NCBI GenBank assembly: GCA_016721945.1
Contig: JADKHC010000001.1
Coordinates: 186,001 to 250,000, forward strand
DNA length: 64,000 nucleotides
Origin: Verrucomicrobiota bacterium
Lineage (GTDB): Bacteria > Verrucomicrobiota > Verrucomicrobiia > Opitutales > Opitutaceae
Direction of reading: 5' to 3'
The position numbers were made by a program, and so were the translations under genes. The notes under the pieces are model-generated. The model saw only the letters and a list, made by a program, of their open reading frames with translations. It was not told the origin of the DNA and made no database searches. Below are positions 53,881-63,343 of the stretch, one piece after another. The first letter of the stretch is position 1. Every line of letters begins with the position of its first letter.

Positions 53881-55911
53881 ATGCTCCGCCGTTTCGCTTT
53901 TTTGCTTCTGATCGTCAGTTCGATCCTGTTCACCACTGCGCTCCAGGCCCAAGTCACCGCCTCGCTCGTCGCACCTGAAACTTCCATCCAGCCCGGCCGC
54001 CCCATCACCGTCGCCCTACGCCTCGTCCACGAACCGCACTGGCACACCTATTGGATCAACGCCGGCACCGGCTACCCCACCAGCCTCACCTGGCAACTCC
54101 CCGAAGGCTGGACTGCCAGCGAAATCCAATGGCCCGCTCCCATCACGATCAAAGACGCCACCGGCACCATCACGGGCAACGGTTACGAGGGAGAAATCTT
54201 ACTGCCCGTCACGATCACCCCGCCCGCGACACTTAAATCCGGCGAATCCATCGCCCTTCGTGCGAAAGCCGAATGGCTCATGTGCAAAGAAACCTGCATA
54301 CCCGGCCAAGCTGAAGTCGCCCTCACCCTGCCCGTTTCCAACGAAACACCCACCACCGACAAGTCAGTCCGCGACACCCTCGCACGCCTTCCGCTGCCGA
54401 AACCACCCGTTGGATGGAAAATCACCGCCACGCAAAGCACGAAAACCATCACGCTCACGCTCGCCGGCAGCAACGCACCACTCGCCAATCCTCGCTTCTT
54501 TAGCACCGACGCCTTGATCCAATACGACGAGTCCCAGCCCGTCACCACGACGGCCGGCAGCATCCGTCTCGTGTTGCCTGTTTCGCCGTCCTTCGAAGGC
54601 AAACCCACAAAGCTCCTCGGCGTGCTCAGCTACGGCGAATCTGCCGAGCAACGTCGCGGACTCAGCATCGACGCTTCGCTCACCGCCGCCCCGGCCCCGA
54701 CCAACGCCCCAGCGACAACGAGCCTGCTACCCACGCTGCTGCTCGCCTTCGTCGGCGGCCTTATTCTCAACCTCATGCCCTGCGTCTTCCCCGTTCTCGG
54801 CATCAAGATCCTCGGCTTCGTCAATCAAGCCGGTTCCGACCGCCGGAAGGTCACGCTCCACGGCATCGTTTTCGCACTCGGCGTGCTCGCCTCGTTCTGG
54901 ACACTCGCCGCAGTTCTCGCCGTTCTCCGTGCCGGTGGTAGCCAGTTAGGCTGGGGCTTTCAACTCCAGTCCCCCGCCTTCGTTTTCGTTCTCGCTGCCG
55001 TCATGCTCGTCTTTGGTCTCAACATGAGCGGCGTATTCGAGTTTGGACTACGCGCTACCGCCGTCGGCTCCGAGCTTCAATCGAAGTCCGGCTACACCGG
55101 CTCCTTTTTCACCGGCATCCTCGCCACCGTCGTCGCCACGCCGTGCAGCGCACCCTTCCTCGCGCCCGCCCTCGGAGCCGCGCTCGCCCTGTCGACCGCC
55201 GCGTCTTTCGCCATCTTCACCACCATAGCCATCGGCCTCTCAGCCCCGTACTTGCTGCTCTCGATTTTCCCTGGAGCCATCAAAATCCTTCCCCGCCCCG
55301 GCGCATGGATGGAAACGTTCAAGCAGTTCATGGCATTTCCTTTGTATGGAACCGTTGGATACCTCGTCTGGGTCCTCGCCGGTCAACTGACCGACACCGG
55401 CCTGCTCAACACCCTTCTCGGCCTCACCGTGATCGCCATGGCCATCTGGCTTTACGGCCGCAACACCGCTCCCGGCTCGAAACCCGCGCGCGTACGCTTC
55501 GCCTTCATCGGCGGAGCAATCCTTCTTGGCTCTGGCGCCTTGCTCGGCTGGCCGCGCGCCGCCGCGCCCACCGACATCGTTTGGGAAAAATGGAGTCCCG
55601 CCGCCGTCGCCTCCGCTCAGGCCGAGGGCAAAACCATCTACGTCGATTTCACCGCCCGCTGGTGCGCCACCTGTCAGGCCAACAAACGCCTCGTCTTCGG
55701 TTCTGACGAAGTAAAGCGCCTCTTCCGCGAACGCCGCATCGTCACCCTCAAAGGTGACTGGACCAACCACGATCCCGCGATCACCGCCGAGCTCGCGAAA
55801 TACGGCCGCAGCGCCGTACCGTTCAACCTCATCTACAAACCCGGCACCACCGAACCCATCGCCCTGCCCGAGCTCCTCACGCCGTCCATCGTCCTCGAAG
55901 CGCTGCGCTGA
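53881..55911 (+). CDS. DsbD/ScsB-type protein-disulfide reductase
   Basis: DsbD-family proteins move electrons from cytoplasmic thioredoxin to periplasmic thiol proteins. The 676-residue protein has a signal peptide (FAFLLLIVSSILFTTALQAQ), then an N-terminal immunoglobulin-like domain with the redox pair CKETC (~residues 137-141). The CcdA-like membrane domain has eight helices (~285-555), with NLMPCVFPVLGIK and VVATPCSAPFLAPALG carrying one Cys each. The C-terminal thioredoxin domain has WCATCQANK. All three Cys pairs are present. Monocistronic after the hppA terminator. Confidence 0.93.
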   Translation: MLRRFAFLLLIVSSILFTTALQAQVTASLVAPETSIQPGRPITVALRLVHEPHWHTYWINAGTGYPTSLTWQLPEGWTASEIQWPAPITIKDATGTITGNGYEGEILLPVTITPPATLKSGESIALRAKAEWLMCKETCIPGQAEVALTLPVSNETPTTDKSVRDTLARLPLPKPPVGWKITATQSTKTITLTLAGSNAPLANPRFFSTDALIQYDESQPVTTTAGSIRLVLPVSPSFEGKPTKLLGVLSYGESAEQRRGLSIDASLTAAPAPTNAPATTSLLPTLLLAFVGGLILNLMPCVFPVLGIKILGFVNQAGSDRRKVTLHGIVFALGVLASFWTLAAVLAVLRAGGSQLGWGFQLQSPAFVFVLAAVMLVFGLNMSGVFEFGLRATAVGSELQSKSGYTGSFFTGILATVVATPCSAPFLAPALGAALALSTAASFAIFTTIAIGLSAPYLLLSIFPGAIKILPRPGAWMETFKQFMAFPLYGTVGYLVWVLAGQLTDTGLLNTLLGLTVIAMAIWLYGRNTAPGSKPARVRFAFIGGAILLGSGALLGWPRAAAPTDIVWEKWSPAAVASAQAEGKTIYVDFTARWCATCQANKRLVFGSDEVKRLFRERRIVTLKGDWTNHDPAITAELAKYGRSAVPFNLIYKPGTTEPIALPELLTPSIVLEALR

Positions 55912-56026
55912 AAAACGACTCAACGTAGTTTTCGCCACTCAAGCTTTTCGAGATCGAGCAGATACTCAAAGAAACCGACTTCTTCATTCAAAATTCTCTT
56001 CATTGGCCCGCTCACAAGGATGGCTC

Positions 56027-56194
56027 TTCCAATAGCCCTATGCTTTATACTGAAATTGATCGTAGCTGGTCTGAATTTTCGGAATTTTACAGAAGAAAAC
56101 GGAGGTAACGAAGAGATCCATAAAGAACCAGCAGGCCTTCGTTCTCTTTGTTACCTTCTGTTCAAAGTCTGTAAGCTTGGGACTGTTGATATCA
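56027..56194. repeat. HP1 palindromic repeat, solo copy C
   Basis: Core arms 56089-56113 and 56137-56161 around a 23-nt spacer; outer ends CCAAT and GTTGATAT. It shares the 9-nt insertion of copy B. It fills much of the 535-bp interval between the DsbD-like gene and the PagL-like gene; no gene is seen in the rest of that interval. Confidence 0.88.
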
Positions 56195-56446
56195 GGTCGC
56201 TTTCGCAGCGGAGTGCATCGCCTAAAAATCAGCGAACGAACGGCGGGCATGGTGGGTGCTTGTCGGTTTGTGAACGCTCGGCGCTCTCCCCGAGGTCGCT
56301 GACCCTCCGTTTCAGTCTTCCAGAAAAACATGGCTCGTCCGGTACCGCATCCCTCGCTCCACCTCGCCACAACCGATTTCTCTTCAACGCCGCATAGCTT
56401 ACCCTGTATGACATGGAGCGTGCCCAGCATCACCGCAAAACGCCCC

Positions 56447-57070
56447 ATGCCCGGTCGAGCATTTTCAGTAAACTTCCTTGTCGGTATCGGCCTGTTCCTG
56501 TTTGCCACAATCTCAGTCCCGGGCGCGACGAGGCTGGAGCCTGAATCTACCCCAACCACCACCCGCTGGCCCATGGAATACATGAGCGGCGTACTCTGGG
56601 GTGTGGGCGGTGGCGCCACGCCGCTTACATACACCCTTGCACCGCAAATTCTCACCGTGCGCTGCCCACCGATCAGAGAGTGGCCCATGCTGGGCGGCAC
56701 CCTGCTCTACAGCACTCGCCTGAGCTTGCTCCTGGAGCCAGTCATTACCGGTCCGGAAAATTACTTCATCGGCACCGCGGCCGCTGGCTATTTGGAGTGG
56801 TTTGCTCCATCGAAACGCTATTCGATATTTTTTGCCGGTGGCGGTGGATTCGGCTGGATGGACAGCAAGGGCTACGAGATCGCCGGGGCGCAGGGCCAGG
56901 ACTTCGTCCTAAACTGGCTGCTTAACCTCGGTCTGCGCGCCAACACCCGCAGCGGCTGGCAGTGGACTGTGAGCCTCTATTTTCAGCACATCTCCAATCG
57001 CAACATGGACAAGATCAACCCCGGCCTCAACGCCCTCGGCCCCATGCTTGGCCTCTCGCGGAGATTCTGA
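56447..57070 (+). CDS. PagL-like lipid A 3-O-deacylase (acyloxyacyl hydrolase)
   Basis: PagL enzymes remove an acyl chain from lipid A in the outer membrane. The start at ATG 56447 (MPGRAFSVNFLVGIGLFLF) gives 207 residues with a signal peptide; ATG 56408 or 56330 would lengthen it without adding family sequence. The C-terminal region YFQHISNRNMDKINPGLNAL carries the His-Ser pair and NPG of the family, and the chain ends in the outer-membrane Phe (LGLSRRF). Alternating strand patterns fit a small barrel. It precedes a secreted archaemetzincin by 16 bp. Confidence 0.8.
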   Translation: MPGRAFSVNFLVGIGLFLFATISVPGATRLEPESTPTTTRWPMEYMSGVLWGVGGGATPLTYTLAPQILTVRCPPIREWPMLGGTLLYSTRLSLLLEPVITGPENYFIGTAAAGYLEWFAPSKRYSIFFAGGGGFGWMDSKGYEIAGAQGQDFVLNWLLNLGLRANTRSGWQWTVSLYFQHISNRNMDKINPGLNALGPMLGLSRRF

Positions 57071-57086
57071 CTCCTCCTCTTTTCTC

Positions 57087-58046
57087 ATGCCTATACGCAG
57101 CCTCATTAAGCTCGGCGGCCTATTAGTCGCATTATCATGGTTCGGCCCACAATTCGTTTTTGCTTTCGAACCACCGACTGCCTTGGAGAGAGTCAACGCA
57201 CTTGGTTCCCTCGAAACCGCTCCAGCGGTCCTGCAACGCCTGCTCACGCCCGATGCGGACTTCGCGCCCCTTCGAACTCCCGGCTATGGCGACTGGCTCG
57301 CCTCACACCCCGAACGCGGCCAGACGTTTGGCGGTTACTGCACGGTCGGCTTCAATCGTCCCAATTCCTCCCGCAACGTCATCTACCTGCTGCCACTGGG
57401 AGAATTTCCACCCGACACCAGCCCGCCGCTTGAGGATCTGCGGGCCTACGCCGAAGCCTATTTCCAGCTCTCGGTCAAAATCCTCACTGCCGTGCCGATT
57501 GACGAGAAGAAGTTCACGCCCCGAATTAACGACTACACCCAAAAGCGCCAGCTCCTATCGATGGGCATCCTCGCTTATCTCAAAACTCAGCTGCCTTCCG
57601 ACGCCTATTGTCTGCTCGGTGTCACGATGGACGATCTCTATCCAGCCCCGGCATGGAACTATGTTTTCGGCCAGGCCTCGCTCAGCGGTCGCGTGGGCAT
57701 CTACAGCTTCGCACGCTATGATCCGGCGTTTTTCGGCAAAGAACGACCCGACGACTACCGCCAAATTATCCTCCAACGCAGTTGCAAGGTTCTCGCCCAC
57801 GAAACCACGCATATGTTTGGCCTGCCGCACTGCATTTATTTCGAATGCCTCGCCAATGGTTCCAACAATCTCGACGAAGCCGACATTTGTCCGCATCACC
57901 TCTGTCCTGTCTGCTTGCGCAAGCTCCATTTCAACGTGCAGTTCAACCCGGTGACCCGCTACGAGGAACTCGCCAAATTCTACCGCACTCACAACTGGGA
58001 CGACGAAGCCCTTTGGACCGACCGCCAGCTGGCCAAGGCGAAATAG
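57087..58046 (+). CDS. Archaemetzincin-type zinc metalloprotease with signal peptide
   Basis: The product (319 residues from ATG 57087) contains HETTHMFGLPHC, then CLANGSNNLDEAD and CPHHLCPVCLRKL, matching the archaemetzincin pattern HExxHxxGxxH with its extra cysteine-bound zinc site. An N-terminal segment LGGLLVALSWFGPQFVFAF looks like a signal peptide, which is unusual because archaemetzincins are normally cytoplasmic. If exported, the zinc Cys cluster would have to be stable in the periplasm, where a DsbD-like reductase is encoded 1 kb upstream. The substrate is unknown. Probably co-transcribed with the PagL-like gene. Confidence 0.87.
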   Translation: MPIRSLIKLGGLLVALSWFGPQFVFAFEPPTALERVNALGSLETAPAVLQRLLTPDADFAPLRTPGYGDWLASHPERGQTFGGYCTVGFNRPNSSRNVIYLLPLGEFPPDTSPPLEDLRAYAEAYFQLSVKILTAVPIDEKKFTPRINDYTQKRQLLSMGILAYLKTQLPSDAYCLLGVTMDDLYPAPAWNYVFGQASLSGRVGIYSFARYDPAFFGKERPDDYRQIILQRSCKVLAHETTHMFGLPHCIYFECLANGSNNLDEADICPHHLCPVCLRKLHFNVQFNPVTRYEELAKFYRTHNWDDEALWTDRQLAKAK

Positions 58047-58225
58047 CTTCAGAACGTTTGGCTAAACCAACAGTCATTTTCGCACTGTAGATGATTTGAA
58101 TATGGAACTCAGGAACGCTGGAACGAACCAATTGCGATCGTTTTTATCTGCGTAAATCCACGCGAACTGCGGATTCTTTCAACGCGATACATGATTCCCG
58201 CCTAATTTCACGGCCTGCACTTCGC

Positions 58226-59188
58226 CTACTTCGGTGCCAGCGGAAATGCCTCCGTTGCCACGGCACTCAACGTTTCCGGCGTCCATGGTGCAGGCCGAAG
58301 AAAAATCCGGTAGTTCAACTCCCATTTGGCACCGGGTGCATAGCGCAAGGGCTTCAGTGCCAGAATCGCCGCACAGGCAAAGCGCATTTGGGTTGAGTTG
58401 ACGATATACCACGGCGCTTCCGCTCCTGCATTTGCCGGGGCGCTGACGATGGCAACGCTGCCCAGCTGCGTCGCGCCGTCCGCGATATTAAAACCCACCG
58501 CCGCTGCGTTCGGTCGATTTCGCTCCTGCTCGAAATGCGTAATGAAGCCATGAGTCGAAACTGCGGCAAAGGACAGCGGTGCCGAGGCCAACCGAATCGC
58601 TAACCCTCCGTAACCGCCATTAAACTTTCCTTCTGGCTCGCTCGGCATCGGCGTGCGATCGAGCAAGACGCCTTCGGTGCCAGCGGTAAAATGCGCGCGC
58701 CAGGCGAGCGTGTATCCACCGTCAGCCGACGGCGCACTGACTCGGATTTCGCGCTGCTCGGTCAACTCAACGCGACCAGATGGATGGATATAGGAAACGG
58801 TTAGGCGAATTGTCGCGCCGCCTTCCGGTGTGGTTTCGATAAGCGGTGACGTCCAAAGTGTCGCCCCCTCCGCGCGGCCAGACGTGCGATCCTCTTCCCA
58901 GTAGTTCACTCGGTTAATATACTTCCATGAAAACCAAAGTCCGTAGTGCCAAGGGTGATCTTCCGGTTTGAAGTTGATCAGGCTCGTTCCTCCATTGATC
59001 GATAGCGGGTAGAAAAACGGCTTTCCCGCCTTGGCATCGAACGAGAATTTCCAAAACACGTTGTCGCCCTTGGCCCAAGCCAGACTTGTGTCGGTGCGTT
59101 GCCAATCGCCTCGGAGATTCGAAAACGAGAGCACCAGCATGGCGGCGGCCATCACGGGAAACCTGAAACCACGGGAGTTGAAACGCAT
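58226..59188 (-). CDS. PmoA-like DUF6807 secreted protein
   Basis: A 320-residue protein with a signal peptide (FPVMAAAMLVLSFSNLRG) and a beta-rich body. The family block is HPWHYGLWFSW, followed by EEDRTSGRAEGATL, GGYGGLAIRL and FITHFEQERNRP. The DUF6807 (PmoA-like) family is common in Verrucomicrobiota and Planctomycetota carbohydrate loci, but has no proven activity; it is unrelated to particulate methane monooxygenase despite the name. It follows the bicupin gene on the same strand after 63 bp, suggesting an operon. Confidence 0.85.
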   Translation of the reverse strand: MRFNSRGFRFPVMAAAMLVLSFSNLRGDWQRTDTSLAWAKGDNVFWKFSFDAKAGKPFFYPLSINGGTSLINFKPEDHPWHYGLWFSWKYINRVNYWEEDRTSGRAEGATLWTSPLIETTPEGGATIRLTVSYIHPSGRVELTEQREIRVSAPSADGGYTLAWRAHFTAGTEGVLLDRTPMPSEPEGKFNGGYGGLAIRLASAPLSFAAVSTHGFITHFEQERNRPNAAAVGFNIADGATQLGSVAIVSAPANAGAEAPWYIVNSTQMRFACAAILALKPLRYAPGAKWELNYRIFLRPAPWTPETLSAVATEAFPLAPK

Positions 59189-59251
59189 AAAGAAGCAGGT
59201 TTAGAAACAGGTTTTCCGTTGTATCCGAATTCCGGCGACAGACCGCCGCGC

Positions 59252-60124
59252 TTACATCGTGTGTGGCGCGGAAGCCGTTGGCGTCGCCGCCGTGGCGAAA
59301 CGAATCGCAAAGTAAGTCGCAGGTGTGGTGCCGACGGTTTTCACTCCGTGATAATCGTTGGAGGAGAAAAAGCAGACCGCCCCGGGGCCAACTCGCTCGG
59401 TTTTTCCGTTGATGGTCACGTCCAGCACGCCCTCTTTCATTACCACGATTTCTTCGTCGGGATGACGGTGCGCGGTATGGGAAGTCAGCCCGGGATTCAG
59501 CGTGGTGATATGCCCCTCGAACGTCGTGCAAGTCAGCGTGGGTTTCTCAACCAAAGCCCGGCGAAAACCCACCTCCATCGGAACAGGCTTGAGCTCGTTC
59601 CAATCGAACACCGCCGAGCCCAACATGTCCGGCGTAACGACTTCGGCGGCGCTTTTTGTCACGGTGTGCGTGGCTGCCGTGACGAGGTTGAAAACCAGAT
59701 AGGTCGCGGGTGCATCGCCAACGTTGAGGACACTGTGGAGGTCGTTTGAACCGAAGAACAGCAGCGAGCCCGGCCCGACCTTTTGCGTCTTGCCGTTAAG
59801 GAAAACCTCAAGGGCGCCCTCTTTGAGAATTATGAATTCCTCCTGCGCGTGGCGATGCGGCGGATGCGGGGTCTTGCCTGAGTTCAAGGTCGTCACGTGG
59901 CACGAGAATTTTTCCAACGTGACCGTCGGCTGGTCGAACACGTTGCGCCGTTCACCCACATCCGTCGGCTTCACCTTCAAGTCTTCTAATTTGTAGACGC
60001 CCGAGACCAGCTTGGTCGCAACGTGAGTAGTCGGCGAAACCGTTTCGGCCGAAGCCCTCGCTGCCAGCGACAGACCGCAGACGAACAAAGAAAAAATAAC
60101 CAAGGGGCGGTGCAGAGAGTTCAT
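59252..60124 (-). CDS. Secreted double-cupin protein
   Basis: The 290-residue protein has a signal peptide (LVIFSLFVCGLSLAARASAE) and two similar cupin domains. Cupin 1 has PHPPHRHAQEEFIILKEG and VGPGSLLFFGSNDLHS; cupin 2 has HTAHRHPDEEIVVMKEG and VGPGAVCFFSSNDYHG. Each keeps the two His, one Glu and a later His that bind metal. The domains are tandem duplicates. A role as a sugar-related isomerase or dioxygenase is possible; sequence alone does not decide. It precedes the DUF6807 gene. Confidence 0.87.
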   Translation of the reverse strand: MNSLHRPLVIFSLFVCGLSLAARASAETVSPTTHVATKLVSGVYKLEDLKVKPTDVGERRNVFDQPTVTLEKFSCHVTTLNSGKTPHPPHRHAQEEFIILKEGALEVFLNGKTQKVGPGSLLFFGSNDLHSVLNVGDAPATYLVFNLVTAATHTVTKSAAEVVTPDMLGSAVFDWNELKPVPMEVGFRRALVEKPTLTCTTFEGHITTLNPGLTSHTAHRHPDEEIVVMKEGVLDVTINGKTERVGPGAVCFFSSNDYHGVKTVGTTPATYFAIRFATAATPTASAPHTM

Positions 60125-60227
60125 GTTAGGATAGAAACGAGGACTGAACTGATTCAGGGGAGCGTAACCACATTTTGCTTACACCGATGTTCACCAAAAT
60201 CCCCGAGGAAACAACCGCCCGACTCGC

Positions 60228-60800
60228 TTAAACCTGCCGCTTATAGGTCGCATTCTGCGGCGAAAATTCCGAGCGGTGGCAAAAATACACCTGCACCCAC
60301 TCCGCCAAACGTCGACCGAGCCGTCGGCAAACCTCACTATCCGCTTCGCTACGCGGACGCCCGGCCAGAATCGCTCCATAATGCAACGTCTGCCCGGGAG
60401 CCACGTAGTCGGGCACGCCGAAAGTCAAAAGTCCGAAATTCATCAACACCGTCAGCAATGCCTGACACGTCAGCTCGCCGCCGCCCGCCAAACCGCCGCT
60501 CGACGAAAATGCACAACCAATGCGTCCCTCTATTTTTGGCCAGAGCGGTTGCGCCGTGACATCCCAGAAGCGTTTCATCTGCCAGGCGATGGAGCCCATA
60601 TGAGTCGGCGATCCCACCGCGATACCATCGCACCAAACGACATCGTCCGCCGTGGCGTCCTGCACACTGCGAATCCGCACCTCGGTGAAAGGCACGCCGC
60701 CCGCACCTTCAGCCACCAAGTCGGCCATCATCTTCGTATGGCCGCCTTCGCTGTAATAGAGCACTAATATACGGGCTAAACGCGGGGTCGTTTCACTCAT
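60228..60800 (-). CDS. WrbA-like flavodoxin-fold NAD(P)H:quinone oxidoreductase
   Basis: A 190-residue protein with a flavodoxin-like fold: FMN-phosphate loop LVLYYSEGGHTKMMADLV, AVGSPTHMGSIAWQMKRFWD, and CAFSSSGGLAGGGELTCQAL. This matches the WrbA/flavodoxin group that reduces quinones by two electrons and protects against oxidative stress. It is slightly shorter than E. coli WrbA at the end. It lies 86 bp after mgsA on the same strand. Confidence 0.88.
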   Translation of the reverse strand: MSETTPRLARILVLYYSEGGHTKMMADLVAEGAGGVPFTEVRIRSVQDATADDVVWCDGIAVGSPTHMGSIAWQMKRFWDVTAQPLWPKIEGRIGCAFSSSGGLAGGGELTCQALLTVLMNFGLLTFGVPDYVAPGQTLHYGAILAGRPRSEADSEVCRRLGRRLAEWVQVYFCHRSEFSPQNATYKRQV

Positions 60801-60886
60801 GGCAATGCTTGGGTCGAACTATAATAAACGCCACAACAACGCTCTCAGTCGTTAGGTTGGGCTTTTCGGTATTTGCCAAAGTTTCA

Positions 60887-61426
60887 TCAGGCAGGAAACG
60901 CGGTATCGGTCGAGCGACGTTTCTTGTTTTCGGTCATCCCCGGGATGGGCAAAGGCGGAGTCTCGACGCCGGGGACCTTGCGCTTGCGGTACACATCGTA
61001 GTCTGGAACGAGGCGCTCGTATTCTTTATCCATGAGCGGCGAAGATATAACGAAGTCAGCCGTCGCGCGGTCGCACGCCATCGGAATGTTCCAAACCACA
61101 GCCATGCGCAGGAGCGCTTTGATGTCGGGATCGTGCGGCTGCTGTTCGAGTGGATCCCAGAAAAAGATAAGAAAATCAATTTCGCCGTCGACGATGCGCG
61201 CTCCGATCTGCTGATCGCCGCCCAACGGGCCGCTCTGCAATTTGATAATGGGGAACTTGAGTTCCTTTTCGAGCAGTATGCCGGTCGTGCCCGTGGCGTA
61301 AACTTTGTGGTGCGCGAGCAGATCGCGGTTAAATTTGGCCCATTCTACTAGGTTACGCTTCATGTTGTCGTGGGCCACGAGGGCGATTTTCTTGTTAAGG
61401 CCCATCGCAATCTTTTTGGTCGTCAT
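60887..61426 (-). CDS. mgsA: Methylglyoxal synthase
   Basis: MgsA converts dihydroxyacetone phosphate to methylglyoxal and phosphate, a bypass when phosphate is short or sugar phosphates accumulate. The 179-residue protein has IALVAHDNMKRNLVEWA, TGTTG, LQSGPLGGDQQIGARI (the phosphate-binding and catalytic Asp region) and DFLIFFWDPLEQQPHDPD. It is ~27 residues longer than the E. coli enzyme because of a polar C-terminal tail. Confidence 0.96.
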   Translation of the reverse strand: MTTKKIAMGLNKKIALVAHDNMKRNLVEWAKFNRDLLAHHKVYATGTTGILLEKELKFPIIKLQSGPLGGDQQIGARIVDGEIDFLIFFWDPLEQQPHDPDIKALLRMAVVWNIPMACDRATADFVISSPLMDKEYERLVPDYDVYRKRKVPGVETPPLPIPGMTENKKRRSTDTAFPA

Positions 61427-61600
61427 GGCAGCGAGCTTGGGGAAACGAAACGCGTTCTCAACTCAAACCAATCGCATGGTTTTAAGTAAGGCGCGGGTAC
61501 AAGGTTTTCAAATGACGGTCCCGTTCGAAACTAATCAGCATCCAGCAGCCCTGCCCTTTCCTCCGTGCACTCAACTGCCCAAGCTGCTGCACTCGTCGCC

Positions 61601-61978
61601 ATGAAAGCAGCCATCCTTCGCCCAAACCCGGCGGCCGAGTTTTTCACACCAGAGCTTTGCTTCATTAACGAACTTTCAAATAGCGCCAATGATCCTGACC
61701 TATCCATCGCCCGCGCACGCGTCGCCGCAGGTATCACCACGCGCTGGCACCGGTTGAGGGAAACCACCGAACGCTACGTCATCCTCGAAGGTCGTGCCCG
61801 TGTGGAAATCGGCGAGCTACCGCCACAGGAAGTCGGCCCGGGCGATGTCGTGCTCATCCCGCCGCTCTGCGGCCAGCGGATCACCAATCTCGGCGATCAA
61901 GATCTCATCTTTCTCGCGCTCTGCACGCCGTGCTTCCGGCCAGAAATCTACGAAGACATCGAAGACCGAACCCAATAA
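61601..61978 (+). CDS. Single-domain cupin protein
   Basis: A 125-residue protein from ATG 61601 (MKAAILRPNPAAEFFTPE); a GTG at 61565 would add 12 residues. One cupin domain: TTRWHRLRETTERYVILEG and GPGDVVLIPPLCGQRI. One His of the usual first motif and the Glu are present; the second motif lacks the common His (GQRI), so metal binding may be altered. Function unknown. It is divergent from mgsA. Confidence 0.8.
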   Translation: MKAAILRPNPAAEFFTPELCFINELSNSANDPDLSIARARVAAGITTRWHRLRETTERYVILEGRARVEIGELPPQEVGPGDVVLIPPLCGQRITNLGDQDLIFLALCTPCFRPEIYEDIEDRTQ

Positions 61979-61992
61979 AAGCGCTAAGCTAT

Positions 61993-62314
61993 ATCCATGC
62001 AATGGAACCGCAGATGAACACCGATAAACACGGACTCTGCTGAGCCGTAACGATGCTGTAGAAACATAATCTTCAGCGTGGAGCGATGTGCAAAAGGTGG
62101 AGCCCAATGTCCCCATCGGGCTTAATCAGCGACGTTCTCAGAATAGCCCGTTTGGGACAACGGGCTCCACCTTCAATTGCATGGTTACGGCTGAGGATTT
62201 TCTAGCGCAGCGCTGAAAACTCCGACTTCACCAAGACAATAAGCGATCAGATCGCCAAACGCCCAGTGTTGTTTGATTCCAGATCTGTGTTCATCGGCGT
62301 GCATCTGTGGCTCC
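61993..62314. repeat. HP3 inverted repeat, copy 2 (contains HP2)
   Basis: Arms 62004-62034 and 62284-62314 match inversely at 25 of 31 positions and consist of ~10-nt units (GATGAACAC, CGATAAACAC). The left end and the GCGATCAGATCGCC flank are shared with the copy at 27.4 kb. The HP2 element lies inside. The interval 61979-62433 has no gene. Confidence 0.75.
62094..62173. repeat. HP2 hairpin repeat, copy 2 (inside HP3)
   Basis: Terminal AAGGTGGAGCCC / GGGCTCCACCTT inverted repeats with two inner hairpins, the first with one mismatch and the second GCCCGTT/AACGGGC perfect. It matches copy 1 at 47876-47953. Confidence 0.85.
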
Positions 62315-62433
62315 CAAAGCCAACGCCACACCTCGGCGTGAGCATTCGATCCCACATAGCACGCCATTTGCTTTTTGGCCGTTTCGAGCGAAATTCCCCG
62401 CCGGTCAGCGCGTAAAAAACTGAGGAGAAAATT

Positions 62434-63045
62434 ATGAACCCAAAAACGACCGCAATAGTACTGATCGAATATCAAAACGACTTCGCCGCCGAAGGAGGGG
62501 TCTTTCACGATGCCGTCAAAGGCGTGATGCAATCAAACCACATGCTCGCCCACACTATGGATGTGGTCGAAGCAGCCCGCGAAGCAGGAGTCACCATCGT
62601 CCACGTCCCCATCAGCTTCAGTGGCGACTACCACGAGCTTAACCAATCACCGTACGGAATTCTAAAAGGCGTGGTGGACAACAAAGCTTTTCGCAAAGGC
62701 ACGTGGGGCGTTGATATCATCGACGAGTTAAAACCGCGGCCCGGAGACATCGTCATCGAGGGCAAACGTGGACTCTGCGGATTTCAAAGTACCAATCTGG
62801 ATTTTATTCTGCGCAACAAAGGCATCCAAACTGTGGCCCTCGGCGGCTTTCTCACCAACTGCTGTGTAGAGTCGACAATGCGCAGTGCCTACGAACTCGG
62901 CTACGAAGTGATCACACTCAAGGACTGCACCGCCGCTACCAGTCTAAAGGAACAAGATGCCGCACTCGAATGCGACTTCGGCATGTTCTCGCATCCGATG
63001 AATCACGATGAATTCATCGAACAACTGTCCGCCGTGACGGCGTAG
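62434..63045 (+). CDS. Cysteine hydrolase, isochorismatase family
   Basis: A 203-residue isochorismatase-like hydrolase. The triad is visible: Asp in LIEYQNDFA, Lys in IEGKRGLCGF and Cys in GGFLTNCCVESTMRSAYE. The family includes nicotinamidases, ureidoacrylate hydrolases and others; the substrate cannot be named from sequence. It lies alone with repeat-rich DNA upstream and a terminator downstream. Confidence 0.9.
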   Translation: MNPKTTAIVLIEYQNDFAAEGGVFHDAVKGVMQSNHMLAHTMDVVEAAREAGVTIVHVPISFSGDYHELNQSPYGILKGVVDNKAFRKGTWGVDIIDELKPRPGDIVIEGKRGLCGFQSTNLDFILRNKGIQTVALGGFLTNCCVESTMRSAYELGYEVITLKDCTAATSLKEQDAALECDFGMFSHPMNHDEFIEQLSAVTA

Positions 63046-63077
63046 ATCGGCACAACGACATCTCGGAATCGAATTCG

Positions 63078-63112
63078 ACCACCGGCGCAGTCCATGTGCC
63101 GGTGGTTTTTTT
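63078..63112 (+). terminator. Rho-independent terminator after the cysteine hydrolase
   Basis: A 9-bp stem ACCACCGGC / GCCGGTGGT around an 11-nt loop is followed by seven T. The remaining gap to the next gene (63113-63343) holds no recognisable feature. Confidence 0.9.
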
Positions 63113-63343
63113 ACCCTTCGAAGTCCGCGGATTCGCTCTCGTGGACGGGTTAATAACATTCGGTCACTTCGAGTGCTGAGCCGAGACATTCGCCAAGGCC
63201 AAAGTTGGGAAGCTATCGCCCGTCAGACAATAAATGCTCCGCCTGAGACAAAAATTGCGGCGGAAACCGAATCGCTTGCTGGCCGTCGGCCCGTAAACTT
63301 CGGCTTCGAAAGATCGTTCGCCAACCCCCGCCAAAAACACGGC

